Positions 24,285 to 35,936 of a stretch of 64,000 nt of DNA are shown piece by piece. Under the pieces are notes generated by a model, which was not told the origin of the DNA, did no database searches, and saw only the letters and a program-made list of their open reading frames with translations. A program made the position numbers and the translations under genes. Within the stretch, counting starts at the first letter, position 1, and the number at the start of each line of letters is the position of its first letter. This DNA comes from Polytrichum commune (taxonomy: Eukaryota > Streptophyta > Polytrichopsida > Polytrichales > Polytrichaceae): the NCBI GenBank assembly GCA_950295325.1, contig OX485807.1, positions 2,360,501 to 2,424,500 on the forward strand. Direction: 5' to 3'.

Positions 24285-25115
24285 CTATCTAGCCTCGGAT
24301 ACTACCTCTTTTTCTTTTGCTTCATTTTCTTTTGCTTTTTTTTCTTTTGCCTCTTTTTCTTTTGCCTCTTTTTCTTTTGCCTCTTTTTCTTTTGCTGCAG
24401 CTTCTTTTGCTCGCATTGCTTCAACATTCCTGAAAATCTCCGCCCCGCGACTATAGCCATTCTTGGGGTGACCGCCATCCATAACACATTTTGGAGTCCG
24501 TCGGCCGCCCGAAATATACGTCGAAGAATTCGAATACGATGAAGTGGATTGTCTCGCATTTCTGGTCATGGCGTACATACGCTCGAACTCGATGGACGCA
24601 CTAGACCGCATAGGTTTACGGGTGGGAGCAACCTGCAACGCGTCAATGCAAGACCACATGTGCTAGTTTAGGGAGGAAGACCCAAACGTGTCACACGTTC
24701 ATTTTTTAAGTGCAAAATGATTGTAATGCGCGAAACCATGTTTAGGGGGGGGGGGGTTCACCTTGTCACCGGGGGCGTTCCCGTCGGAGTCGGCGAGGAG
24801 GGGCAATGCGTCCCGCAAAGGAATAGGAAGGGTTCCACTCTTCGTTGGCCGAGCGTCCATCCGCAGCCGCCGTTGAGGTGTACTACTGCCGCCGGGCGGA
24901 GAGGGGGATGTCCGGACGCATTTGCGATTTATGCCCTTGAGCGGCGACGGGGACGCAGATCGCCGGAACATGTGCTTGGGTGGGGGGCTATCGACGACGT
25001 CGGCGTCAAGAGGCTCCTTGGAGTAGTCAATGGTCGACGCGGCGTCGTAGACGGTCTCGTAGAAGAAGCTCCCCAAGTCTGACTCGCTGACGATGTCAAT
25101 CGAGGCCTCCAAACG
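24285..25115 (-). CDS. Unrecognised Pro/Ser-rich protein, two 3' exons
   Basis: Two exons are supported: 25115-24762 (acceptor TTTTTTGCGCCAG, donor AAG/GTGAAC) and 24632-24285 (acceptor GCGTTGCAG, ending in a stop). The first encodes an acidic start (ASIDIVSESDLGSFFYETVYD) followed by a Pro/Ser-rich basic linker. The second ends in five repeats of the five-residue unit KEKEA encoded by a 15-bp minisatellite, predicting a charged helix. No start codon is evident, so upstream exons must exist; the phosphatase exon at 26104-25292 is the nearest candidate, but it ends in its own stop at 25292. I do not recognise the protein and cannot assign a role. Confidence 0.45.
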
Positions 25116-26638
25116 CTGGCGCAAAAAAGGAAAGGAAACGAAACAAAACCCAAGGGAGGAGGGTTTGATAGAGCGCGTGAAAATCAAGATACATATGAAG
25201 CATATATTACACAAAATGAAAGGGCGCGCACGCGCGCCCACACACACACACACACACATACATACATACACATACAAACACACGTAGTGTCTCAAATGAG
25301 CTTGTTAAATTTCGCGTGAAATAACAACTCTCTGTACAAATGGTCTCGTGGATCCAAGTATCTCTCGCCTATCGGATTGTTCCTAACAAAATTGTTTACG
25401 GGCAGTCCGCTTCCGCAGAGCGCCTGGAGGTATTTACCAAGGTCTAACAAAAATCAGTCCCGGACCTTCTCGACCATCCACGTAGGGCAAACTATGAGGT
25501 TGGCCGTCGGGTTCAACATGTTCTTTGCGGCGTTGTCGTCCACCATGAGCGTGTTCTCCCGGGTGGGACGGACGTCGTAGGGGACGCCTATCAAGGACGG
25601 TCGCTGGTCCCAAAAAATGGGCTTCAAGACCTTGAGGTATTGGGGGGAAGCGGGGTTGTTTGGTTTTTTGACGACTTTGCCGTCCGGTGTGTATAATATT
25701 CTACAGGCTTCCTGTGCTAGGACCATGCAGGGGGGCTCGATGCCCTTGAAGATGAACTCCACGACGGCATTGGTGTTTTCGGCCTTCATGGAGCTCCACA
25801 CGACCACCCACCATCGTTGTTGGGCGACCTGGAGGAAGGTCCGGAGCCACGGGCGGAGGTGAACTAGCTTGCTCTTTATGAACGTGGGCGGCCCGTCGTA
25901 ATTCGCGTCCTCGGGCTTGCAAAAGGGCACCGTGGGGGTCCTCGGGCAATGAACGCATTGGACGAGGACCCCGTTCAGGTCTAACACCAGGAATCGTTTC
26001 TTCGGCCGCGGGGGCGGGGCGGGTAAAACCGGGGGTGCCGCCGCGCTGCCCTCTGCGCTCCTTGGAGAAGAGCGTCGGGGAGCCGCTACGCTATGCTCCG
26101 AGCCCTGCGGATACGATCGAGAGAAAACGGTGGGCGACTTATGTCATGCTATGTCCAAACGAAGCATTAAAGAAACGAGTGTTCTCGGTGCAAACACAAA
26201 ACCATTTGATTCATTTTGGAGGGGGTGCAACAAGGGACACAAGATAGGCAAAAGCATACAACATACATTCAAACACAGGATACAAGTATATAGGAGTAAA
26301 AAATGGCGATTATATTGTATACAATGCTCTATGTACATCTTGATTGGGGGGAGCCGCGTTGAACGATGCGTTCAAACTAGCCTACTTCTACATCTAGCAA
26401 AAATTGAAGAGACGGGCCGCCGTGATGAAGACTTCGTCGCAAGCTGGGGGGTATGTGGACGAACGAATGGTCGGGGGGAAGTGGCGAAGGGCGCGAGTGC
26501 CGGGGGGCGACGTGTGCGTGAGTTTAGGGTAGGTAGGGGACACGACCAAGGCAAGAAGTCAAAGACCCAGGGAGTTTGGGTCGACCGACCCAAACTGAGT
26601 GGGGTCAGTGCATTACCTCGCCTTGGTCGTGCCATGAC

Positions 26639-27623
26639 TGTCGCGCACCTCTCCATGAGGAGTGCCCGAAACACCATGGGCACAAGGGGGACCCCGGAGT
26701 GACACCCGGGACTTGTGGCGCCGTTGGTGAAAGGGCCCAAGTGATCCTAGTGTGGGTGAGGGCCCCGGGCGTTGGGAACGCCTCCCACCCACGGAGACTA
26801 GGAGGCACAAGGGTAAGGCCATGAGCTATGCGTAGCTCATGGCGTGGTGATTCTAGAATGATTCTAGAATGCTCAAGAACACCTCAATCGGAGGTGTGAG
26901 CTAGGAGTTATGGCCATTTGAGTGGGGCGCTGTCCCGGGACAGCGCCCTGGTACAGCAGTGCCTGGGAGTGATTCCCAGGACTGCCAAGGTTCAAACAGG
27001 CATAACTTCCTCACCACTTGGCCGAATGGGGCAAGTCAGGAGTCCATCGGCATCTACGTGAAGCGTAGATGAAGATGGAGTGGTCAAGTGTTAGCATTCA
27101 ACATCATACAAGGAAGTTATGATGGTCTGAAGCTGCTGGGGGCTTCTAGGCCCAGCGGCTAAGGGAAAATGTCCACTTGGCCCCAACTCTTGGTAGAGAG
27201 ACAAGAGGTTGGTTGACGGTGGGGTAGGGGCCCCGCGTAGAGTCCTAGAGGCTTATATGGGTGAGGTGGTGTGGCCTCACCCACCCGAGGCCGAACGGCA
27301 CGGCCTCCATGGGCATTGGCCCAATGTGAGGCCATAGTTGCCTAGTATGGTTCGGGTTGTTGTAGTGTTGCTCCGGCAATGCGATGATCAACATCGGATT
27401 GGACTTCCATGGATGGAAGTCCACATTGGGGAAATGGGTTACCCATTAAGGGGTGAGTCCCGAAAGCAAAGTAGGAGGGTTGGTTCCCTCCTATGAACTA
27501 TAAGGTCCGGGGTAGGAGGAGCTAATCATTAGCATGGCGGAATGCGAATGGTTAGCGCTCGTAACCTTTGCTAGAATTGAAAATTGGCAAGATTGTGAAG
27601 GGGGCCTAGCAAGGGTTGCGACA
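26639..27623 (+). mobile_element. Solo LTR, Ty3/gypsy family as at 42985
   Basis: It begins TGTCGCGCACCTCTCCATGA and ends CAAGGGTTGCGACA, 985 bp, and is closely similar to the 973-bp LTRs at 42985-43957. Direct repeats of ATGAC flank it (26634-26638 and 27624-27628). No internal element sequence remains, so it is the product of LTR-LTR recombination. It lies near the 3' end of a coding exon. Confidence 0.95.
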
Positions 27624-28070
27624 ATGACGACGTGGATGCCGTCACCGCGTGCGCTGCCCCACCTCTGTCACCGCCGCCTCCGACGACGACGTCAGCCGCA
27701 ACCTGCTCCTGCAAAGGCTGACTGTCAGGCCTTTGTCCCAACCCAACCTCCGCATGCGCATCATGCATTGGTTCATCGACTGGGTTAGGAGTAGAGGTAT
27801 CACCAGGCCCTTGCGGGCCTTCAACATCTAGCATGGGCTCGTCCACCGAGGTCTGATCGGGGACGGGGTTTGGGTCGGCCAACCCAAACCCTGCTGCTTG
27901 GCGAGCGTCGCTCTGGGACGCTGCAACGTCGGCACTGTTTGGGTCGGACGACCCAAACATGTGGGGGTCGTCCCGCTGGTGGTGTGGGGGCAAGAGGATG
28001 GGAGGCCGGAGCGGCGGGGGTGCCAACGAGCTGGAAGCTCCGGGGACGCGCCAAAGGTTGGGGTCGTCCA

Positions 28071-29043
28071 TGTCGCAACCCTTGCTAGGTCCCTTAATAA
28101 TCTTGCCAATTTTCAATTCTAGCAAAGGTTACGAGTCGCTAACCCTTCGCATTCCGCCATGCTAATGGATAGCTCCTCTTACCCCGGACCAATAGTTCAT
28201 AGGAGGGAACCAACCCTCCTACTTTGCTTTCGGGACTCACCCCTTAATGGGTAACCCATTTCCCCAATGTGGACTTCCATCCATGGAAGTCCAATCCTAT
28301 GTTGATCATCGCGTTGCCGGAGCAACACTACAACGACCCGAACCATACTAGGCAACTATGGCCTCACAATAGGCCAAAGCCCATGGAGGCCGTGCCGTTC
28401 GGCCTCGGGTGGGTGAGGCCACACCACCTCACCCATATAAGCCTCTAGGACTTCACGCAGGGCCCCTACCCCACCGTCAACCAACCTCTTGTCTCTCTAC
28501 CAAGAGTTGGGGCCAAGTGGACATTTTCCTTTAGCTGCTGGGCCTAGAACCACCCAACAGCTTCAGACCATCATAACTTCCTTGTATGATGTCTGATCAT
28601 AACAACCAACCACTCCATCCTCATCTACGCTTCACGTAGATGCCGCTGGACTCCTCACTTGCCCCATTTGAGCAAGTCTTGAGGAAGTTATGCCTGTTTG
28701 AACCTTGGCAGTCCCGGGAATCACTCCCAGGCACTGCTGTACCAGGGCGCTGTCCCGGGACAGCGCCCCACTCAAATGGCCATAACTCCTAGCTCACACC
28801 TCCGATTGAGGTGTTCTTGAGCTTTCTAGAATCACCACGCCATGAGCTACGCATAACTCATGGCCTTACCCTTGTGCCTCCTAATCTTCGTGGGTGGGAG
28901 GCGTTCCCAACGCCCGGGGCCCTCACCCACACTAGGATCACTTGGGCCCTCTCACCAACGGCGCCACAAGTCCCGGGTGTCACTCCGGGGTCCCCCTTGT
29001 GCCCATGGTGTTTCGGGCACTCCTCATGGAGAGGTCCGCGACA
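28071..29043 (-). mobile_element. Solo LTR, reverse orientation
   Basis: This 973-bp LTR has the same family ends in reverse and is flanked by GTCCA on both sides (28066-28070 and 29044-29048). It interrupts the same exon as the LTR at 26639. Its open frames recur in every LTR copy in both orientations and are not genes. Confidence 0.95.
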
Positions 29044-30174
29044 GTCCACCTGCTGCACGGGCGCGTAAGGGCGGGCGTGAGGCTGCAGCAAATGCCCGAA
29101 GCTGAAGGACTGCTGCGGCGTGGGCCGCGGGGCGATATCCTGGGGAGGGAATCCGGCGGGCAAGTGAGGGAATGAACTCGGGGGGGGGCATCACCAATCC
29201 CTGCGCCAGCATGCCCTGGATCACTTGCGTGATCAGGTCCGCTTGGGACGGAGGTGGGGCCATCGCCCTTTGCCGCTCCTGCTCCAACAGGAGAGCCCTC
29301 AACTCCGCGACTTCGTTGCGGACCGAGGGCTCCTCGGCGGCGGCCTTTTGCAATCGGACGCGTTGCTCCTCGTCCCGGAGCATCTTCGCGTTGGCCTCCT
29401 CCACGGTGAGGACCTCGGGTTTCACCCTCACCATCCCGGCGAACGCTGTGGGGGAGGCAGGATCCGACCTCAGCCTCTTCGCGAGCTCCATGTCGTCCTC
29501 GTCCTCGGAGCTTATGGCGATCGTCTCCTCCACCGCATAGTCGCTGTATAATTTCTTCCCCTTCAGCATTCGCCGCTCCCTGAAGGTGGCCGTCGCGTCC
29601 CTCAAATACATGTCCTTCGCGTCGGCCACCGTGAGGACGGGCACTAGCTTGCTCTGCGCCGTGGCAGCCCGCATGGCCTTCTTCCGCTGAGGGGCCTCGG
29701 ATTCTTGAGTGAATCCTGTTGCCCCTTCCTCCACCTCCCCCTCCACTTTCTCTGCTTCCTCCTCCTCCTCCTCTTCCTCCCCCTCCTCCGCAACCTCGCC
29801 ACCTGCTCCCATAGACGGATTGCCCGGATGCAACCCGATGAGCGGCTCTGGCAATTGAACGGGGGCTCGCATGGCGAATTCACCCGGGTTGATTCGCCTC
29901 GCCATATCCAAAGGATTCTCGCCCCCCTCGATGATCTCTTCGACGTAGGATCCGGGTATCCAGTCGAGGATGTCCATTCTCTTGGCCAGCGCCTTCTGGG
30001 CCCTGTAGAATTGAACATCGGCATCCTCCACATAGGAGTAGATGTTCAACCCAAACATCTGCACAATCAAAATCAATAATATTAGTATCACCAAATGAAC
30101 AAATAATGGAAAATGACATCCAAAACAAAATAAGAATAGTTAGTTTGGGTCGAGCGACCCAAACTAGGTATGCC

Positions 30175-31162
30175 TGTCGCAACCCTTGCTAGCCCCCTTA
30201 GCAATCTTGCCAATCTTCAATTCTAGCAAAGGTTACGAGCGCTAACCATTCGCATTCCGCCATGCTAATGGTTAGCTCCTCCTACCCCGGACCTTATAGT
30301 TCATAGGAGGGAACCAACCCTCCTACTTTGCTTTAGGGACTCACCCCTTAATCGGTAACCCATTCCTAGATGTGGACTTCCATCCATGGAAGTCCAATCC
30401 CATGTTGATCATCGCGTTGCCGGAGCAACACTACAACAACCCGAACCATACTAGGCAACTATGGCCTCACATTGGGCCAATGCCCATGGAGGCCGTGCCG
30501 TTCGGCCTCGGGTGGGTGAGGCCACACCACCTCACCCATATAAGCCTCTAGGACTCTACACGGAGCCCCTACCCCACCGCCAACCAACCTCTTGTCTCTC
30601 TACCAAGAGTTGGGGCCAAGTGGACATTTTCCCTTAGCTGCTGGGCCTAGAACCCCCCCAGCAGCTTCAGACCATCATAACTTCCTTGTATGATGTCTGA
30701 TCATAACAACCAACCACTCCATCCTCATCTACGCTTCACGTAGATGCCGATGGACTCCTCGCTTGCCCCATTCGGGCAAGTCTTGAGGAAGTTATGCCTG
30801 TTTGAACCTTGGCAGTCCCGGGAATCACTCCCAGGCACTGCTGTACCAGGGCGCTGTCCCGGGACAGCACCCCACTCAAATGGCCATAACTCCTAGCTCA
30901 CACCTCCGATTGAGGTGATCTTGAGCATTCTAGAATCACCACGCCATGAGCTACGCATAGCTCATGGCCTCACCCTCATGCCTCCTAGTCTTTGTGGGTG
31001 GGAGGCGTTCCCAACGCCCGGGGCCCTCACCCACACTAGGATCACTTGGGCCCTCTCACCAACGGCGCCACAAGTCCCGGGTGTCACTCCGGGGTCCCCC
31101 TTGTGCCCATGGTGTTTCGGGCACTCCTCATGGAGAGGTGCGCGACACTCACCCCCACCAAA
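30175..31162 (-). mobile_element. LTR with 15 bases of internal sequence, truncated element
   Basis: The LTR spans 30175-31147. It is followed by CTCACCCCCACCAAA (31148-31162), which is the reverse complement of the polypurine tract next to the 3' LTR in the full elements (49048-49062; also at 58156-58170). The left flank ATGCC is not repeated at the right. This is therefore the 3' LTR of an element whose remainder was deleted. From 31163 to 31350 I see nothing but a worn palindrome at 31234. Confidence 0.9.
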
Positions 31163-31350
31163 ATTTTATAGGCTAAGTCACTTATTTTTTAGGCTACATT
31201 TGTATTAATCACTTTATTCGTTAATTTGTGATGGTTTAGGTAGGACGACCCAAACATTAGACTATGTTGTTGTGGTCTTACAATAAATATGGTTCTAAGC
31301 CCTTGAAATAATTGGATGACTTTATGGTTCTATTCTGGGAAACTCAAGTA

Positions 31351-31373
31351 TGTGAGCGTAGAGCGGAGAGCGG
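31351..31373. repeat. GAGCGG-repeat element end (D)
   Basis: TGTGAGCGTAGAGCGGAGAG is followed by CGG. Downstream, three CCTAT or CCC...CGTGGA words (31412, 31469, 31515) and ATTAGGGCTGACGTCACC at 31587 parallel element end B. The interval to 31722 has no gene. Confidence 0.55.
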
Positions 31374-31722
31374 AAAATATAGATTTTGTTGGGTAATTTT
31401 AGGAGAAGCAGTGCCTATTTCCGTGGAATTAGAGATAGATGGAATTCTATATTTGGAAATGCACCCCATTCCCGTGGACATAATAACCCAAAATTGTTCG
31501 AGAAACCAACGGATCCTATAGGCGTGGAAGATTGCATTTGTTATCAAACATCTTATAGTATTTGTTTCAAATGTATCATATTCCATTAGGGCTGACGTCA
31601 CCAAATTTAAATCAAAATACCATACACAAAATATATTATTGGTCAACAAATTGTAGCCAACCTCAAAAGTTACAAAAATGGGTAGTCAGTTCAAGTAGCT
31701 ATATACTGTAGTTTTCGGCCAT

Positions 31723-32409
31723 CTACACCCTATTTGCCGGGCATGTCCAATATGGCCAAGATGGCCCAAAGAACATGCCATACATATTCTCCGCACCATA
31801 AGAGGCTTCCAGCTCAGTCCTTAGCTTAGCCAAAGACCGCAAAGACAAATCCCCCAACTCCGACCTCAAAATCCTCTGGAAAATTCTCGAGGTGACGTGC
31901 CGGCTCTCTGAAAACAACATGAAGTTCAATTTAAACAATTTAACCAGGTTATGCTCGCGTGGCAAATACAACTCTGGCATCCCATGTGGACCCATCCTAA
32001 ACTCATGCGCCGCCAGACGAAGAGCATTGTATTCCACAGTGCTATCCACAATCCGCTTCCAGGCCTTGCAACATAGCCGCAGTTTCCCGATTAAAACCAA
32101 ACGGCGTTTGGTATCAAATGCCCTCTCCCGGCCAATCAAATCTTTTGCGGCACCCAACACTAAGTTGGGCACTAGTACGGACAACTGCACATCTAAATCC
32201 AGCTGCAATACGTGTGGCACATCCAAAACGAATCGGCGAGTTTTCGCGTTACCCCCTGAAACACATTGAAACACACAACCAGAATTTAATTAAATCAGAA
32301 TTAACCAACACAATTCAAATGTGGATTGAACACAAATGTTGTGGCTATAAAATCAAACAAAAATGAACTTCATAATGTAGGGCCAAATGAACTTACCTAT
32401 CCACGGCAT
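31723..32409 (-). CDS. Hypothetical protein, possibly F-box-like
   Basis: A short exon beginning ATGCCGTGG (32409-32397) is followed by a GTAAGT donor, an intron of about 140 bp with acceptor GTGTTTCAG, and a long exon 32255-31723, about 182 residues in all. The start is tentative; coding could begin further upstream. The segment VPHVLQLDLDVQLSVLVPNL, followed by LRLCCKAWKRIVDS and NALRLAAHEF, has the spacing of an F-box (hydrophobic L-rich start, later a C-K-x-W-x-x-I-V-D core), which would suggest binding to a Skp1-type adaptor of a ubiquitin ligase. The match is weak and by eye only. The rest is basic and Leu-rich and not recognised. It lies inside element end D at roughly the place where the methyltransferase copies have their 3' end, so it could be element cargo. 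Confidence 0.4.
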
Positions 32410-32460
32410 CTTGAATATGAGGATAGTGCTTGAGTCCTCCAATATCTCAACATGTAAATA

Positions 32461-33950
32461 TAGACCTACCATCACAAAATCAGATTTGAAGTCTAAACCA
32501 ACAAATTCACAATCACAAGCCAAATACTACTGAAGGCCATTGAACCTCACAAGTTGATAATCTGGCCTAACCTCAAAAGATCAAATTTGAAGTCTAAGCC
32601 AACAAATTCACAATCACAAACCAAATGCTACTGAAGGCCATTGAACCTCACAAGTTGATAATTTGGCCTAACCTCAAAAGATCATATTTGAAGTCTAAGC
32701 CAACAAATTCACAATCACAAGCCAAATGCTACTCAAGGCCATTGAACCTCACAAGTTGATAATCTGGCCTAACCTCAAAAGATCATATTTGAAGTCTAAG
32801 CCAACAAATTCACAATCACAAGCCAAATGCTACTCAAGGCCATTGAACCTCACAAGTTGATAATCTGGCCTAACCTCAAAATATCAAATTTGAAGTCTAA
32901 GCCAACAAATTCACAATCACAAGCCAAATGCTACTCAAGGCCATTGAACCTCACAAGTTGATAATCTGGCCTAACCTCAAAAGATCATATTTGAAGTCTA
33001 AGCCAACAAATTCACAATCACAAGCCTAATGCTACTTAAGGCCATTGAACCTCACAAGTTGATAATCTGGCCTAACCTCAAAAGATCATATTTGAAGTCT
33101 AAGCCAACAAATTCACAATCACAAGCCAAATGCTACTCAAGGCCATTGAACCTCACAAGTTGATAATCTGGCCTAACCTCAAAAGATCATATTTGAAGTC
33201 TAAGCCAACAAATTCACAATCACAAGCCAAATGCTACTCAAGGCCATTGAACCTCACAAGTTGATAATCTGGCCTAACCTCAAAATATCAAATTTGAAGT
33301 CTAAGCCAACAAATTCACAATCACAAGCCAAATGCTACTCAAGGCCATTGAACCTCACAAGTTGATAATCTGGCCTAACCTCAAAAGATCAGAGTTGAAG
33401 TCTAAGCCAACAAATTCACAATCACAAGCCAAATGCTACTCAAGGCCATTGAACCTCACAAGTTGATAATCTGGTCTAACCTCAAAAGATCAGATTTGAA
33501 GTCTAAGCCAACAAATTCACAATCACAAGCCAAATGCTACTGAAGGCCATTGAACCTCACAAGTTGATAATCTGGCCTAACCTCAAAAGATCATATTTGA
33601 AGTCTAAGCCAACAAATTCACAATCACAAGCCAAATGCTACTTAAGGCCATTGAACCTCACAAGTTGATAATCTGGCCTAACCTCAAAAGATCAGATTTG
33701 AAGTCGAAGCCATCAAATTCACAATCACAAGCCAAATGCTACTCAAGGCCATTGAACCTCACAAGTTGATAATCTGGCCTAACCTCAAAAGATCAGATTT
33801 GAAGTCGAAGCCAACAAATTCACAATCACAAGCCAAATGCTACTCAAGGCCATTGAACCTCACAAGTTGATAATCTGGCCTAACCTCAAAAGATCAGAGT
33901 TGAAGTCCAAGCCAACAAATTCACAATCACAAGCCAAATGCTACTCAAGA
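32461..33950. repeat. 101-bp satellite, about 14 copies
   Basis: A unit containing GAAGTCTAAGCCAACAAATT and CACAAGTTGATAATCTGG repeats every 101 bases (for example the variable GATCAT or TATCAA word at 32680, 32781 and 32882). Copies differ by a few substitutions. No open frame is maintained. Confidence 0.95.
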
Positions 33951-34179
33951 GCAAACAAAATATGAAGAGAGGCCAAGAGACGCACCTTTAGTGACGCTTG
34001 CATGAATATGAGCTTGCAACCATTTGTGGCTGATATATAGTTACCCAAGTCATTGCATTTGTTAAGGGTCTAATGTGAAAAGGGAGAAAGGTGAGGTGTC
34101 TATGATTGGTAGTATATTTGGTTTGATTGCCTTGTATTAAAGGGGTGAATCAAAACTCAAGTAGAGGATCCGGGCTAGA

Positions 34180-34680
34180 CCACCATATGATGAACCCCTC
34201 ATCCAATACATGGCCCCCTATAACTAAGACCTTGAACTAACTAGCCGAGAGCCTAAACAAACATAACCTTGAAGCTTTCACATTCATCCAAAATATGGCC
34301 CCCTATAACTAAGACCTTCACTAACTAGCCGGGAGCCTAAACAAACATGACCTCTAAGCTTTCACATTGATCCAGAATATGGCCCCATATAACTAAGACC
34401 TTGAACTAACTAGCCGAGAGCCTAAACTAGCAGAACTTGAAGGCTTTCACATTCATCCAAAATCTGGCCCCTCTAACTAAGACTCTACACTAACTAGCCG
34501 AGAGCCTAAACTAACAGAACTTGAAGGCTTTCACATTCATCCAAAATATGGCCCCCCTAACTAAGACCTTAGACTACCTAGCCGAGAGCCTAAACTAACA
34601 GAACATGAAGGCTTTCACATTCATCCAAAATCTGGCCCCTCTAACTAAGGCTCTACACTAACTAGCCGAGAGCCTACCCA
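34180..34680. repeat. 84-bp satellite, six copies
   Basis: CTAGCCGAGAGCCTAAAC recurs at 34241, 34325, 34410, 34494, 34578 and 34662, a period of 84-85 bases. Between this and the next array, 34680-34800 contains CCCTCTCGGAGCCAAGAGCC, similar to sequence beyond the far end of the other array near 52890. The interval 33951-34180 shows no feature. Confidence 0.9.
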
Positions 34681-34799
34681 ACCAAACATGTAACCACCCA
34701 CATTGAAACAATATCTGGTCCCAGAGCCCAAGGGATTACCCTCTCGGAGCCAAGAGCCTACCCAACAAAAAATCTAACCTCCCCCCTTCATACAAAATG

Positions 34800-35800
34800 T
34801 GGCCACTTAGATTCCGAGAGGCTAGGCCTTTCAAGGCTAATGGACCAGATTTCGCATTGATTTGAATGTTTGAATTAGCACTTAGTTTCCGAGAGGCTAG
34901 GCCTTTCAAGGCTAATGGACCAGATTCGCATTGAATTGAATGTTTGAGTTAGCACTTAGATTCCGAGAGGCCAGGCCTTTCAAGGGTCTTGGACCAGATT
35001 TCGCATTGTTTTGAATGTTTGGGTTAGCACTTAGATTCCGAGAGGCTAGGCATTCAAGGGTCTTGGACCAGATTTTCGCTTTGATTTGTATGTTTGAGTT
35101 AGCACTTAGATTCCGAGAGGCTAGGCCTTTCAAGGGTCATGGACCAGATTTCGCATTGATTTGTATGTTTGAGTTAGCACTTAGATTCCGAGAGGCTAGG
35201 CCCTTTCAAGGGACATGGACCAGATTTCGCATTGATTTGAATGTTTGGGTTAGCACTGAGATTCCGAGAGGCTAGGCCTTTCAAGGGTCTTGGACCAGAT
35301 TTCGGATTGTTTTGAATGTTTGGGTTAGCACTTAGATTCCGAGAGGCTAGGCATTCAAGGGTCTTGGACCAGATTTTCGCATTGTTTTGTATGTTTGAGT
35401 TAGCACTTAGATTCCGAGAGGCTAGGCACTCAAGGGTAATGGACCAGATTTTGACTTTCTTGTGCATGCTTGAGTTAGCACTTAGATTCCGAGAGGCTAG
35501 GCCTTTCAAGGGTAATGGACCAGATTTCGCATTGTTTTGAATGTTTGAGTTAGCACTTAGATTCCGAGAGGCTAGGCACTCAAGGGTCTTGGACCAGATT
35601 TTGACTTTGTTGTGTATGCTTGAGTTAGAACTTAGATTCCGAGAGGCTAGGCCTTTCAAGGGTAATGGACCAGATTTTGACTTTGTTGTGTATGCTTGAG
35701 TTAGCACTTAGATTCCGAGAGGCTAGACAGTCAAGGGTCTTGGACCAGATTTCGCATTGTTTTGAATGTTTGAGTTAGTACTTAGATTCCGAGAGGCTAG
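34800..35800. repeat. 75-bp satellite, left array (inverted)
   Basis: Units of about 75 bp contain TTAGATTCCGAGAGGCTAGG and GGACCAGATTT. They are the reverse complement of the array at 40206-52800, so the gene at 35937-40171 is bracketed by oppositely oriented arrays. Open frames on both strands (for example 35174-35707) arise because the unit length is a multiple of three. Confidence 0.95.
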
Positions 35801-35936
35801 CCTCAAACACCAACATAAGACGACCAAGGAGATATATGGGATTGCAAAAGGAAAATTGAAATTCATAAAACACTTTTATAAAAAGTATAGCAAACGCAAT
35901 ACATATGAGATGGGGTTAGAGATGCACGAATCGTAG

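Larger units (their letters stand above)
25292..30058 (-). pseudogene. FCP1-like (HAD) phosphatase gene broken by two solo LTRs
   Basis: Exon 1 runs from 30058 (ATG directly after a GTGCAG acceptor, so possibly internal) to a donor GAG/GTAATG at 26617, with solo LTRs at 28071-29043 and 26639-27623 inside it. Ignoring each LTR and one target duplication keeps the frame up to the donor. It encodes an Asp/Glu-rich linker and a predicted coiled coil. Exon 2 (26104-25292) encodes KKRFLVLDLNGVL (HAD motif I), VVVWSS (motif II) and TLMVDDNAAKN (motif III), as in plant nuclear FCP1/CTD-phosphatase-like proteins that dephosphorylate protein serines; substrate unknown. Extra defects: a frame change at the G9 run 29180-29188 and an in-frame TGA at 25454-25456, after which 53 more codons stay open (DLGKYLQALCGSG). 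The gene is almost certainly dead. Confidence 0.7.
26574..30166. repeat. Four dispersed GTTTGGGTCG palindromes
   Basis: Arms GTTTGGGTCG and CGACCCAAAC around two bases occur at 26574-26595 (intron), 27936-27959 (exon, 24 bases) and 30141-30166 (intron, 26 bases); 27866-27891 (exon) is a 26-base variant with one mismatched pair near its centre. A worn relative lies at 31234-31255. The two exonic copies are read in the same phase and encode FGSSDPN and FGLADPN. All lie in or next to the phosphatase gene; only the 70-base distance between the two exonic copies suggests a local duplication. Confidence 0.85.

Noticed and set aside
24296-24420. Pyrimidine-rich TTTCTTTTGCC tract as a regulatory element.
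   Set aside because: It is the coding minisatellite for the KEKEA repeats on the minus strand.
28858-31208. Recurrent open frames in all LTR copies (MALPLC..., MFLSFL...).
   Set aside because: They occur in both strands of a non-coding LTR, with ends at LTR borders, and repeat with each copy.
8274-31373. GAGCGG ends as Helitron termini.
   Set aside because: No TC start, CTRR end or adjacent hairpin is seen, and no Rep/helicase gene occurs in the window.
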